From positions 3,472,001 through 3,536,000 of the forward strand of contig CBDIDV010000002.1 in NCBI GenBank assembly GCA_965277875.1: a stretch of DNA of 64,000 bases, written 5' to 3'. This stretch comes from CAWFQB01 sp965277875 (GTDB taxonomy: Bacteria > Armatimonadota > Chthonomonadetes > Chthonomonadales > Chthonomonadaceae). The translations under genes and the position numbers were made by a program. Below the pieces are notes generated by a model, which searched no databases, had not been told where the DNA came from, and was given only the letters and a program-made list of their open reading frames with translations. Numbering within the stretch: position 1 is the first letter of the stretch; each line of letters starts with the position of its first letter. Shown here piece by piece: positions 25,195-33,449 of the stretch.

Positions 25195-25480
25195 GGCAGA
25201 TACTCCTTCGGGGGCGGTGCAAAACCATCGGAGGCTTTGCGGATCGGGCAGAAGCGGCATGGGCTTCTGCGGCGAGGCAGGAACCTTATGCGGTTTCTGC
25301 GTGTCGGCATCGTCACGGCGCGGACATAATGATTGCGCTGTGACAGGGTTGACGCGCCCGAAGGAGTGTGTCATACTGCACGTACATTCCTTCGGGAGGA
25401 TGCAGGCCGCCCGTTTCCTTTGCTCTTGGTCGGATGGGGGAAACGGGTGGCTTTTGCTTTGGCAGCGTGTAAGTGCGCCT
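25195..25480 (-). promoter_or_regulatory. Structured 5' leader of the 24.7 kb exported-protein gene
   Basis: On the minus strand this ~285-base stretch holds four inverted repeats. They are CCCGTTTCC/GGAAACGGG (both within 25415-25450), TCCCGAAGGA/TCCTTCGGGC, GCAGAAGC/GCTTCTGC and GCAAAGCC/GGTTTTGC, the last just upstream of the ribosome site. No open frame with plausible codon use crosses it. It could be a cis-regulatory leader. I could not match it to a known riboswitch class. Confidence 0.4.
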
Positions 25481-25496
25481 CCTACTATAGATAGAT

Positions 25497-26637
25497 TGCG
25501 TAATTAGCTGCGTGGCTTCGCCGGTACAGCCACCAAGCTGTTTTTGACGGTCGCCTGCGTCTGCGGCACAGACGCGGTCTGTTCTTGTAGTCTCTGCTCT
25601 AGGCCGTGAGTTCCATACAGCCACTCTGGCGAAAGTTGAGCAAGCCCGCGACGACACAGAACATGTCCTCGTGGTCACGGTCATGGCCGCGCCATACTTG
25701 CGCCATGCAGTCCCACCGTTTGAGGCGGGCGAAATGATGCTCTACGTAGATGCGCTGCGTAGACAGCATGTAGTTGTAGGCGCGCTCCAGTACATTCTGG
25801 GTCTGCTTGCGCGGCTTCTTGATCGGCTGTTGGACATCCTGAGCAGGGTATGCCGCGTCTGTACCTTCATAGCCTTTGTCCAGGCGCACCTTGCACCCAG
25901 GCGGCACACGATACACCACGCCTGATGCGCGCAGCAGGAGCATGTCGCTCAGGCAGCCGGGCAAACCGCCGAACACATGCAGGATCTGCTTGCGCGTCGC
26001 TACAATCTGCGTCTTGAGCGTGTGGTCTTGCTGCTTGCCGCTGTACGCCTGCTTACGCTTGAGTTTGTCGGTCGGCTGCCGCACGGACTGCTCGGTGGCG
26101 TCCAGAAGAACCTCTTCAATCTCAGGATAGGCCGCAAACAGTTCGTCGAGTGTGCCGATGCGCTTGCGCGGCTTGCTCACGTCGGCCGTGTCCGAGGGCG
26201 CAGGCGCATCGCTCGCACTCGCTCCGGCGTGTCCTTGCTCGCTTGCTATGTGCCGCAGGGGGGCGTCGCGCAGGGGCGTGGGCAGCACATCAAGCAGGAT
26301 CGGCAGCAGCCGTTCGTGCAGTTCGCGGCTGATGTTGCTTTCGTCCAGGTCAAAGAGGTAGCCCAGCAAGCTCTGGCGTACATACAAGCGCAGGTACATC
26401 AGCCCTAGCAGCAGGCGTTCGGGCAAGGCTAGGCGAAACTTGCGACCGGCTCCGGCCTGACGCACCCGACTTGGACGGGTACGCCGGGAACTCTCGGCGG
26501 CTTCATAGACGGGAGTGACATGCGACAGGAGCGTGTCGAACTCCGCTACGGACAAGCCCGTCAACGCTTGAAAGTGACGCGGCTTGCGCCGCAGCTTGGC
26601 TACTGTGATCATAAGCCGAGTTTACCCTAATTACGCA
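25497..26637. mobile_element. IS5-like insertion sequence
   Basis: The 337-residue transposase is bracketed by an 11-base perfect inverted repeat, TGCGTAATTAG (25497-25507) and CTAATTACGCA (26627-26637). Just outside, TATAGATA (25486-25493) and TATCTATA (26646-26653) also face each other at unequal distances, so the true ends may lie a few bases further out. The unit is about 1.14 kb with one gene. No second copy is in this window. Confidence 0.72.
25599..26612 (-). CDS. IS5-like DDE transposase
   Basis: This is a 337-residue intact transposase of the DDE superfamily endonuclease (DDE_Tnp_4) type. The N-terminal half holds a helix-turn-helix (LPERLLLGLMYLRLYVRQSL ... LDESNISRELHERLLPILL). 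The catalytic acids are likely Asp in VLLDATEQSV, Asp in VRLDKGYEGT and Glu in IYVEHHFARLKRWD. It would cut and paste its own element. The frame is uninterrupted, so the element may be active. It lies in a gap between an exported-protein gene and a sigma factor gene. Confidence 0.88.
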   Translation of the reverse strand: MITVAKLRRKPRHFQALTGLSVAEFDTLLSHVTPVYEAAESSRRTRPSRVRQAGAGRKFRLALPERLLLGLMYLRLYVRQSLLGYLFDLDESNISRELHERLLPILLDVLPTPLRDAPLRHIASEQGHAGASASDAPAPSDTADVSKPRKRIGTLDELFAAYPEIEEVLLDATEQSVRQPTDKLKRKQAYSGKQQDHTLKTQIVATRKQILHVFGGLPGCLSDMLLLRASGVVYRVPPGCKVRLDKGYEGTDAAYPAQDVQQPIKKPRKQTQNVLERAYNYMLSTQRIYVEHHFARLKRWDCMAQVWRGHDRDHEDMFCVVAGLLNFRQSGCMELTA

Positions 26638-26728
26638 TGACATCTTATCTATAACGAATCTCGCCGAGCAAACCGAACGGGTGATTTTCGCGTATTTGCA
26701 AGATATTTTGAAATAGTCTGCGCGGACT

Positions 26729-27421
26729 TTACCGAACTCCGCCCCGCTCCGCGCAGCCTCCTTCTACCTGCCCCCCCCCCCCCCCGCGCCGTATCACGGC
26801 AAGGTAATCATCTGCGTCGCCCTCTGTCATCCCCTGCCGTTCCAGCGTGGCGCGAACCTGTTTGCGGGCGCGGGACAGGATCATACGCACACCATCCGGC
26901 GTGTTTCCGGTCGCTTGGGCCAGTTCCGTCAGCGTTTCGCCGTGCATATAATGGCGTACAAATAGGTCGCGGACAAGGGGATCGAGCCGACGGACGGCCT
27001 GCCGAATGCAGTCTCCGCATTCGCCGCTGAGTACGACGGCATCACAGGACGCGTCCGAGCTTGCAGGCTCCCATTGCGCGGACGCGCCGCTTTCGTCCTC
27101 CTGTTCCGGGAACGCGGTCTCGCGCCTGCGGCGGCGGGACAGGCGGCGGCAAAAATCTTCCACATGATTGCGGGCGCAGCGATCCAGCCATGCCTCGAAA
27201 CGCGGGCCGTCCCGCCGACGTTCCAGTTCCCCGCCGTACTGCGAAAGCATGTGTTCGGCAAACTCAAGCGTACAATCTTCCAGGTCGGCGCATTGCAGGC
27301 GGCGGCAGGCGTGACGATGAACCACGCGCCTTAAAGTGACAGGGGGATAGGACAGCAGGAACGCTGCGGGAAGCGATGTCGGAAAGATGGAAAAAGAAGA
27401 CGCGGCAGGTGAGCAGAGCAT
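26729..27421 (-). CDS. RNA polymerase sigma factor, sigma-70/ECF-like
   Basis: This 230-residue protein contains a region-2-like part (CADLEDCTLEFAEHMLSQYG ... FEAWLDRCARNHVEDFCRRLS). A clear region-4 helix-turn-helix follows: LDPLVRDLFVRHYMHGETLT ... ELAQATGNTPDGVRMILSRA. A tail after region 4 includes five consecutive glycines encoded by an uninterrupted run of 15 G (26771-26785 as C on the plus strand). ATG 27421 has GGAGG at 5-base spacing. No anti-sigma gene is adjacent. Target genes unknown. A change in the G tract would alter only the last ~15 residues. Confidence 0.8.
   Translation of the reverse strand: MLCSPAASSFSIFPTSLPAAFLLSYPPVTLRRVVHRHACRRLQCADLEDCTLEFAEHMLSQYGGELERRRDGPRFEAWLDRCARNHVEDFCRRLSRRRRRETAFPEQEDESGASAQWEPASSDASCDAVVLSGECGDCIRQAVRRLDPLVRDLFVRHYMHGETLTELAQATGNTPDGVRMILSRARKQVRATLERQGMTEGDADDYLAVIRRGGGGGQVEGGCAERGGVR
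26771..26785. repeat. Homopolymeric C15 tract inside the sigma-factor gene
   Basis: Fifteen consecutive C on the plus strand form a poly-G coding tract near the 3' end of the sigma-factor gene. Such tracts slip during replication and are common contingency loci; they are also error-prone in assembly. Confidence 0.8.
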
Positions 27422-27844
27422 AGACCCTCCACAAGACACGAAGCAACGACAGGCAAAAACACAAACGCGGACGCGAAGCGGAAGTTTTCTAAAGCGGGAA
27501 CAACGCGAAGCCATCATAATGGCATGGGAAAGGCGGCGCACCGTACACGCGCATAGCAGCGAGGCAAAACCCCTGACACATCTTTGTTACGCCCAACATA
27601 AGATCAAGTTCCGCACAAATCGCAAAAATACCTGCATCAGTTGGCGGTATTTTTGAAAATGTCCCGCCACTCGCGCCCTTCCCGTAACAAGCGCACATAC
27701 AGGCTAACGTTCTGCAATAAGCCCATAGTTCGTCTTTACTCCCGGATGCAGCAGACAAAAACCGGCCTGGCCGTGCTATCCTAAGAGCGACACCGGCACA
27801 CAACAATAACATTCAAATAAAAGACAAGCGACAAACAACACCCT
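27422..27844. other. Gene-free 420-base gap with one hairpin and an ACAA tract
   Basis: The only structure I see is a hairpin AAAAATACC (27624-27632) / GGTATTTTT (27646-27654) and an ACAAGCGACAAACAACA tract (27821-27840) ending at the next start codon. The gap probably holds divergent promoters for the sigma factor and the transporter; no convincing -35/-10 pair is visible. Confidence 0.4.
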
Positions 27845-29311
27845 ATGCGCGTCCGACAGATATTTGCCCTCTGGCTGCCCCTTGCCGTCAGTTTTGAGCT
27901 GATGATGCTCGAAGGCCCCGCCGTGCAGGGCGCGATGGGCAGGCTGCCCGACCCCAAGCTCAACCTCGCGGCGTGGGGACTGGTGATCTCGCTCTCCCTG
28001 CTGATCGAAAGCCCGGTCATCATGCTCCTGGCGACCGCCATCGCTCTGGTGCAGGACGCCGACTCGTACCAAGCCCTGCGCCGCTTCATGCTGCGGCTTG
28101 CCGTCGGCTGTACCCTGCTCACGGCCCTCGTCGCCTTTACGCCTCTGTTCGATTACGTGGCGATCCATCTCATGGGCCAGCCCGCCCCGATTGTCCATAT
28201 CGCGCGCCCCGGTATGCAGATCATGCTGCTGTGGACAGCGGCGATTGCGTGGCGGCGGTTCTATCAGGGCGTTCTGGTGCGGTCGGGGCAGACCCGGCGC
28301 GTGTCGTGGGGAACGGCCATCCGCCTGACGGCTGCCGTCGGCACGGCCTCCCTGCTCGCGGGATGGGGCCATCTGGGCGGCGTCCAGGTGGGCGCGGTCG
28401 CCATCATGACGGCGGTGATTACCGAGGCGCTTGCCACAACGGCCTTTGCCCTGCCTGTCGCGCGCCGCCAACTGCTCAGAGGGGAAACAGGAGAAAGGAG
28501 AAAGGAGAAAGTTGGGGAGGGCGCGTTTGCCCCGGTTGGGTTGGAGGCGCGAACAAACACGCAGACGCTGCGCGGCGCGTCTGCGTATCCGGCGCGAACG
28601 ACCGCGCTTCTGGAAGACGATGCGGTTTTGCAGGAGGATTATGCCGCGCCGCAGTCGGACGATTTTGTGACTGAAATCCCGCTGCCCGCTACGCCGTTAT
28701 CGCAGCGCGCTATCTGGCAGTTTCATGCCCCGCTTGCCGCCACAACCCTGCTGACCCTGCTCGCGCAGCCTCTGACCGCAGCGGCCCTCGCCCGGCTGCC
28801 CGCCCCGGTCGCCACGCTTGCCGTCTGGCCCGTGGTTTCGATTGTCCTGCTCGTGATGCGCGGCTGGGGGCTGGCCCTGCAGGAGATCACCGTGTCGCAG
28901 GCCAAGAACCCGGATGCGCGTCCTGCCCTTGCCCGTTTCGCGCTCATGGTCGGCATCGTCACCAGCCTCGTCACCATCGTTCTTGCGGCTTCGCCCCTGC
29001 TGGATATGTACCTGGGCCGCGTACTGCATCTGCCCGCCGACCTGTGGGGCTACGCGCATGTCGGCGTGGGGGTGGGCGTGCTGCTGCCCCTGATTACGGC
29101 CCTGGGTTCGCACACGGGCGGTCTGCTTGTGGCGGGCGGGCAGACGCAGTATCGCTACCGGGGCATGGCGATCAATCTTGCCACGCATGTCAGCCTGCTT
29201 GTGGTGGGCGTTATCCTGCGTTGGCCGGGAATGCCCCTCGCTGCCAGCGCGTTCACCTGCGCCGCGTGTGCCGAATACATCTATCTCGCCTATCACGCGA
29301 GAAGAATATAG
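27845..29311 (+). CDS. MATE/ANK-like multidrug-type membrane transporter
   Basis: This 488-residue integral membrane protein has about 12 hydrophobic segments in two halves. They are split by a polar, low-complexity loop (~residues 215-275, with GETGERRKEKVGEGA). The start, IFALWLPLAVSFELMMLEGP, and the paired asymmetry resemble the progressive-ankylosis (ANK) branch of the MATE/MOP flippase superfamily. It probably exports a small molecule or lipid-linked compound. No ribosome site precedes ATG 27845, which follows an ACAA-repeat tract. Family level is likely; substrate unknown. Confidence 0.7.
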   Translation: MRVRQIFALWLPLAVSFELMMLEGPAVQGAMGRLPDPKLNLAAWGLVISLSLLIESPVIMLLATAIALVQDADSYQALRRFMLRLAVGCTLLTALVAFTPLFDYVAIHLMGQPAPIVHIARPGMQIMLLWTAAIAWRRFYQGVLVRSGQTRRVSWGTAIRLTAAVGTASLLAGWGHLGGVQVGAVAIMTAVITEALATTAFALPVARRQLLRGETGERRKEKVGEGAFAPVGLEARTNTQTLRGASAYPARTTALLEDDAVLQEDYAAPQSDDFVTEIPLPATPLSQRAIWQFHAPLAATTLLTLLAQPLTAAALARLPAPVATLAVWPVVSIVLLVMRGWGLALQEITVSQAKNPDARPALARFALMVGIVTSLVTIVLAASPLLDMYLGRVLHLPADLWGYAHVGVGVGVLLPLITALGSHTGGLLVAGGQTQYRYRGMAINLATHVSLLVVGVILRWPGMPLAASAFTCAACAEYIYLAYHARRI

Positions 29312-29373
29312 CTCATTGTGTGACACCCGTTCCGCTTCAACAAGGTTCTGCTGCGAAGGGTCGCTTTATAAAT

Positions 29374-29724
29374 ATGACACAGGTAGACGAAACCATTGCC
29401 TCGTATTCTGCTCTACGTCCAATCAATTTCCATGATCTGGAAAGGCTGGAAGTACGCCAGGGGAAGCGCGATGGTGTGCAAGAGATTATCCTTGAGATCG
29501 AATTGCGCGCCAGGAACGCGACGGACAACCGGCGCTTGCTGCTGACGTTTACTGGCGTAACAGAGTTTAAGTATTTTCCGCCGAATGTCTTCGCTTTCTC
29601 CTCTCTGGAAATCATTTCCATACGGGACAGGCAGTGGGAGGGCCTGAACTATCGGGTTTTCGAGAGCGAACAGGATACAGACTTTTCGTTTTTCTGCCGT
29701 GATTTCAGCGTTTGCCTCCGGTAA
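29374..29724 (+). CDS. Hypothetical protein, 116 residues
   Basis: This is a small soluble protein with alternating beta-strand pattern (IILEIELRARNATDNRRLLL, FTGVTEFKYFPP, EIISIRDRQWEGLNYRVFES), reminiscent of bacterial immunity-type or DUF folds, but no family is recognised. It follows the transporter by 62 bases on the same strand. Its last 76 bases overlap the 3' end of the convergent DUF2809 gene, so the two transcripts are antisense at their ends. The reading frame is credible from composition. Confidence 0.55.
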   Translation: MTQVDETIASYSALRPINFHDLERLEVRQGKRDGVQEIILEIELRARNATDNRRLLLTFTGVTEFKYFPPNVFAFSSLEIISIRDRQWEGLNYRVFESEQDTDFSFFCRDFSVCLR

Positions 29725-30098
29725 AGCCACTCTGCGCCTGCCCCTGCCGCAATGCCGACCGCGTAACAGACCATGTCGCCCCACGCGAAGCCCGAACCCA
29801 AGACGAGATGGCCGAGCGGGTAGGCGCGTATGGCGTCTATCCACGGCGCATGGTAGATCTGGCTGAACTCGATCAGGACGCTGAATGCAAAGGCCACGCC
29901 CGCCGTCCACCATGTCGGCCTGCGCGGCAACAGCAGGCCGCACAATACAAACACCATCAGCGCCCAAAGCGCGTCGCCCGCGTTCTTCCTCAAAAACAGG
30001 GGCAGAATGCGGGCGTAATGGCGCGAGGCCAGACCCAGGACGATTATGCACAGCGCAAGCAGGGCGTAGACCGAACGATTGCGCCGTATGTCCGTCAT
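29649..30098 (-). CDS. DUF2809 family membrane protein
   Basis: This 149-residue protein has four predicted membrane helices (VYALLALCIIVLGLA, LWALMVFVLCGLLL, WWTAGVAFAFSVLIEFSQIY, DMVCYAVGIAAGAGAEWLY) and the family-typical motif FSQIYHAPWIDAIRAYPLGH. It resembles DUF2809/VanZ-like proteins of unknown role. ATG 30098 overlaps the stop of the upstream oxidoreductase gene by 4 bases (ATGA), so translation is coupled. A GTG at 30116 would add six residues. The C-terminal end overlaps a convergent gene. Confidence 0.78.
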   Translation of the reverse strand: MTDIRRNRSVYALLALCIIVLGLASRHYARILPLFLRKNAGDALWALMVFVLCGLLLPRRPTWWTAGVAFAFSVLIEFSQIYHAPWIDAIRAYPLGHLVLGSGFAWGDMVCYAVGIAAGAGAEWLYRRQTLKSRQKNEKSVSCSLSKTR

Positions 30099-31261
30099 TG
30101 CGCGGGAGTGACCCACTGACGGGACGCGGCGGACTGTTCTACCGCATCCAGCACGGCCTGATTGCGATACCCGTCCTCAAAGTCGGGTGTAAACGGCCTG
30201 CCCTCGCCGATGGCCGTGAGCAGTTCCTTCATCATATTTACAAACGTATGCTCGTACCCGATGATGTGGGCCACGGGCCAGTACGCGTCCATGTAGGGCA
30301 GAAAACTTTCGGTCGCGGGGAGGGTGACAAAGCCCTGCTGGTGCTGGGGGGCGTCCGTAAGATAGATTTCGATTTCGTTCAGCCGTTCCAGATTGAAGAC
30401 GATGGTTCCTTTTTCGCCGTTGATCTCCCACTGCTTGTAGTTTTTGCGGCCCGGCGCGAGGCGCGTACTCTCGAACGTTCCGGTCGCGCCGTTCTCGAAG
30501 CGGGCCAAAAACGCGGTCACATCGTCTACGGTCACGTCGCCCATTTCGCCGGACGATGTAAAGCCCGACAGCCCGCCGCCCGTGTCGGCGAGCAGGGGCC
30601 GCTTTTTGATGAACGTTTCGCTCAGGCCGCTCACTTCGCTAAACTCGCTGCCCATCAGGAAGCGGGCCGTGTCTATTAAGTGCGCGTTCAGGTCGCCATG
30701 CGCCCCGCTGCCCGCAATTTTTTTGTCTAATCGCCACACGAGCGGAACAGTCGGATCGTTGATCCAGTCCTGCAAGTACACGCCCCGAAAGTGCCGTATC
30801 GCGCCCAGCTCGCCTTCGGCGATAAGTTTCCGGGCATACGCAATGGCGGGCGCGAAGCGGTAGTTGTGGCAGATGCCCGTGACGCGGCCCGTATGCTTCG
30901 CCAGTTCATAGGAGGCGCGGGCGTCTTCGAGGGTGGTGGCGAGCGGCTTTTCGCACAAGACATGCTTGCCCGCTTTGAGCGCGGCCTGCGAGATCAGGGC
31001 ATGGCTGTCATTGGGCGTACCGATGTCTACGAGATCAATGTCGTCGCGGGCGATTACCTCTTCCCAATCGGTCGCGTACTCCTGCCAGCCCAGCTGCTCG
31101 GACGCGGCCTTGACTTTGGCCTCGCTGCGCCCCACCAGCACCTTCATCACCGGCTCGACGGGCAGATCGAAGAACTTGCCGACCTGCCGGTACGCGTTGG
31201 AGTGCGCCTTGCCCATAAACTGATAGCCGACGAGAGCTATATTGATCTGCTTCTTTGCCAT
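30095..31261 (-). CDS. Gfo/Idh/MocA family oxidoreductase
   Basis: This 388-residue NAD(P)-dependent oxidoreductase has an N-terminal Rossmann motif, ALVGYQFMGKAHSNAY (residues 8-23), and the domain-linking motif LCEKPLATT with the catalytic lysine near residue 100. A GFO_IDH_MocA C-terminal beta-sheet domain contains GAHGDLNAHLIDTARFLMG, with the catalytic His. Members oxidise sugars, inositols or related polyols. ATG 31261 follows AAGGAGGACACAGGAACGG. It is translationally coupled to the DUF2809 gene downstream. Substrate unknown; the sugar-rich gene content suggests a carbohydrate. Confidence 0.9.
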   Translation of the reverse strand: MAKKQINIALVGYQFMGKAHSNAYRQVGKFFDLPVEPVMKVLVGRSEAKVKAASEQLGWQEYATDWEEVIARDDIDLVDIGTPNDSHALISQAALKAGKHVLCEKPLATTLEDARASYELAKHTGRVTGICHNYRFAPAIAYARKLIAEGELGAIRHFRGVYLQDWINDPTVPLVWRLDKKIAGSGAHGDLNAHLIDTARFLMGSEFSEVSGLSETFIKKRPLLADTGGGLSGFTSSGEMGDVTVDDVTAFLARFENGATGTFESTRLAPGRKNYKQWEINGEKGTIVFNLERLNEIEIYLTDAPQHQQGFVTLPATESFLPYMDAYWPVAHIIGYEHTFVNMMKELLTAIGEGRPFTPDFEDGYRNQAVLDAVEQSAASRQWVTPAQ

Positions 31262-31495
31262 GACCGTTCCTGTGTCCTCCTTCAAAGCGATTACGTCACT
31301 GCCCGCCTCACAACGGGATAGACCTGCTGCGGTATTGTTGGCGGGCGAACAAGTGACTGCTGCTGCCTATACATTCGACATCGGCGGGCCGACTCCTGCG
31401 CGAAATAGACGCTTGGTGGAGGAAGCGCGTATACTGTCAACTCAGCAGGGAATCAAGAGGGAACGATGCTTGGAACGTTCCGCCTGCAGTCTTGT

Positions 31496-31831
31496 TCAGG
31501 ATCCCATGACATACACAAATTTTGCCAGATACAAGGCAAATACGCCGCCCGCGAGCGCAAAAGCGATGCCTAACACTTTGAAACGCATCGGGTAGGATTT
31601 GCCCTCCGCGCCCATTGCATCCATAATCCGAGGATCAATGATGCCGCCTAACCCGATCATGGCAAGCAGCGGGCAGAAGTATATGATGAATGGATAGTAG
31701 CACTGAGAATTGATGGCTGACCAGTGGTTGAAGACTATAAGCCCGACGCCAATAACAAATGCTGCCAGAGCGCCTTTGCGGTTGGTCGTCTCAATGGGGC
31801 CGGGAGAAGGAGGCGAGTTAAAGTCGGACAT
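31496..31831 (-). CDS. Small membrane protein, 111 residues
   Basis: After a polar Pro/Ser-rich N-terminus come three hydrophobic segments: GALAAFVIGVGLIVFNHW, YYPFIIYFCPLLAMIGLGG and VLGIAFALAGGVFALYLAKF. GGAGAACGC precedes the ATG. There is no signal peptide and no recognised family. It stands alone between an oxidoreductase gene and an ankyrin gene. Probably an inner-membrane protein of unknown function. Confidence 0.6.
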   Translation of the reverse strand: MSDFNSPPSPGPIETTNRKGALAAFVIGVGLIVFNHWSAINSQCYYPFIIYFCPLLAMIGLGGIIDPRIMDAMGAEGKSYPMRFKVLGIAFALAGGVFALYLAKFVYVMGS

Positions 31832-32109
31832 GCGTTCTCCATTCTGTACACGGAAGCATACAATTCTTCTACTTCACTTGGAGATGCATTTCATTTCGTG
31901 GCAGGCATTTTCCTGCAAATACAGCGCCTGGACATAGAGCGCTATCTAGCGAGTTCCGCTGCATGGCAGGTGTATCCGCTTTGCAGACGCTCGGCTTGAC
32001 CGAACGTATACGCTGTAACGTTTCTCCTCGCCCCGGCGTCTAAAACGCGAGTTCGGTAGAAGCATCCCGCAATCTGCCAGCCACGCATCGCGAGAGGAAC
32101 CTGATAATC

Positions 32110-33105
32110 ATGCGCCATCGTCGTTTTTACACCGGTATCATGCTCGTTATGTTTTTGACGCCGCTGTCGCTGCAAAGCGGGTTTGGGCAGCAGTCGCCGT
32201 TTCGCTACCTGGACTTTATGCAGCGATTGCGTCAGGCGGAAAGCAAACAGCAGCAGGACAAAGACGCGGGACGGCGGGAAGATTCGTATGCTGTGGTTGC
32301 GTTCATCCAGAGCGACGGCTACCTGAAAGCCATCGAAGAAGCTGTGAAGCGAGGGCGCGACGAAGACCTGCGGGAACTGTATCAGGCGAAGTTCGGAACG
32401 CAGTTGATGCCGACCGTGGAGGGTACGCCCCTGCTGTCTTTAGGGGCGCGAAACGGAGATGCGGGCGTCGTCAAAGCGCTGATCGCGCGGGGCGCGGACG
32501 TGAAAGCCACGAACGCGGAGAAATGGACGGCCCTGCACTGCGCCGTGGAAGCGGGCAGCGTCCAGGCGGCGCAGATGCTTCTGGACAGCGGGGCGGATAT
32601 AAACGCGGCCACGGCGCGGCAGGGCGAAACGCCGCTGATGCTCGCCTGTGGCGCAAACGGGTCCGGCACGACGACCGGGCAGGGCAGCAAAATCGCCTGC
32701 GTCCGCCTGCTGCTCAAGCGGGGCGCAAATGTGAATGCAGCGACCAGAGACGGACAGACCGCGCTGCGCTTTGCCGCGAATTTAGGCAGTGTCGAAATCG
32801 TGCGGCTGCTGCTCGCGCAGGGCGCGGACGCCGCCCGGAAAGACAAGAAAGACCGCGACGCGCTTTCCGACATAATCGAGTTTGAGAACATCGGCGCGGA
32901 CGGAAAGATCGCCGTGACGCAGGACAGCACAAGCGTACCGATCCTGAAATTATCTGTGATGCAGAACCTGGTGCGACATGGCTACGCTCCCAGCTCTGGA
33001 CGCTACATCAGTCGCGAGGCGGAGCGTGACACGGAAGTGAGCGGCCTGAATGCCTTTTTGACCCTTATTCGCCTGCTGCGCGACGCCGAGAACGCGCGCC
33101 CCTGA
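32110..33105 (+). CDS. Exported ankyrin-repeat protein
   Basis: This 331-residue protein has an N-terminal signal peptide (GIMLVMFLTPLSLQS). At least four ankyrin repeats lie between residues ~95 and 275: GTPLLSLGARNGDAGVVKAL, WTALHCAVEAGSVQAAQMLL, ETPLMLACGANGS and QTALRFAANLGSVEIVRLLL. Ankyrin repeats mediate protein-protein contacts; export suggests a periplasmic or envelope partner. AGAGGAACC precedes ATG 32110. A strong terminator at 33142-33185 ends the unit. No catalytic domain is visible. Confidence 0.85.
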   Translation: MRHRRFYTGIMLVMFLTPLSLQSGFGQQSPFRYLDFMQRLRQAESKQQQDKDAGRREDSYAVVAFIQSDGYLKAIEEAVKRGRDEDLRELYQAKFGTQLMPTVEGTPLLSLGARNGDAGVVKALIARGADVKATNAEKWTALHCAVEAGSVQAAQMLLDSGADINAATARQGETPLMLACGANGSGTTTGQGSKIACVRLLLKRGANVNAATRDGQTALRFAANLGSVEIVRLLLAQGADAARKDKKDRDALSDIIEFENIGADGKIAVTQDSTSVPILKLSVMQNLVRHGYAPSSGRYISREAERDTEVSGLNAFLTLIRLLRDAENARP

Positions 33106-33141
33106 GATGTCCCGCGTTACGCGCCGTTATGCCAGACACAT

Positions 33142-33185
33142 AAAAGAACCCCGGCAGCGCGCGTCCGCGCCGCCGGGGTTCTTTT
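33142..33185. terminator. Bidirectional intrinsic terminator
   Basis: AAAAGAACCCCGGC (33142-33155) pairs with GCCGGGGTTCTTTT (33172-33185). A-rich and T-rich flanks are present on both sides, so it can end the plus-strand ankyrin transcript and a minus-strand RNA coming from 33.2-33.4 kb. Confidence 0.88.
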
Positions 33186-33410
33186 CGTCACTTTCTTACC
33201 TTAGCGGATGACCGCGAGGTAAGGAAAGCGGGTAAACATACGAGTAACCAATTTACCGGCCTCCTTTCCGAGCGCTTTGCAGGGAGCAGCCTGTAGTTTC
33301 TCCGGTTTCGGAGAGTCAGGCCGTATGAAAGCGAACTTTCACATGCCCTATCGTCGGCGCGATGGTGTTTGCTAAAGAAGCAGCCCACTATTATTGGGCG
33401 CGTCGGAAGC
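33186..33410 (-). ncRNA. Unassigned highly structured RNA region
   Basis: No credible gene lies here, but hairpins follow one another. CTTTCTTACC/GGTAAGGAAAG (33191-33230) closes a GCGG-ATGA-CCGC stem. GGTAAA/TTTACC lies at ~33231-33257. CCTG-CTCCG-GTTT-CGGAG-CAGG spans 33290-33320. GAAAGCGAACTTTC is near 33327-33340. CCCACTATTATTGGG is near 33383-33398. On the minus strand the series runs into the intrinsic terminator at 33185-33142, which suggests a free RNA of ~250 bases on that strand or a long 3' end of the nitrilase mRNA. Strand is inferred. No known riboswitch, tmRNA, RNase P or 6S signature was found. Confidence 0.45.
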
Positions 33411-33449
33411 CGGCATCCTCCATACATAAACTTTGCAGCATTTTACGGC

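Noticed and set aside
25220..25260. Cyclic-di-GMP (GEMM) riboswitch suggested by GCAAAGCCTCCGA on the minus strand
   Set aside because: Only one short block fits; the tetraloop-receptor stem and the upstream conserved segment are missing.
33345..33400. Fluoride-riboswitch-like string GCGATGGTGTTTGCTAAA on the plus strand
   Set aside because: The start resembles the crcB motif, but the required partner segment (like AATGATGCCTAC) is absent and no ion-transport gene follows.
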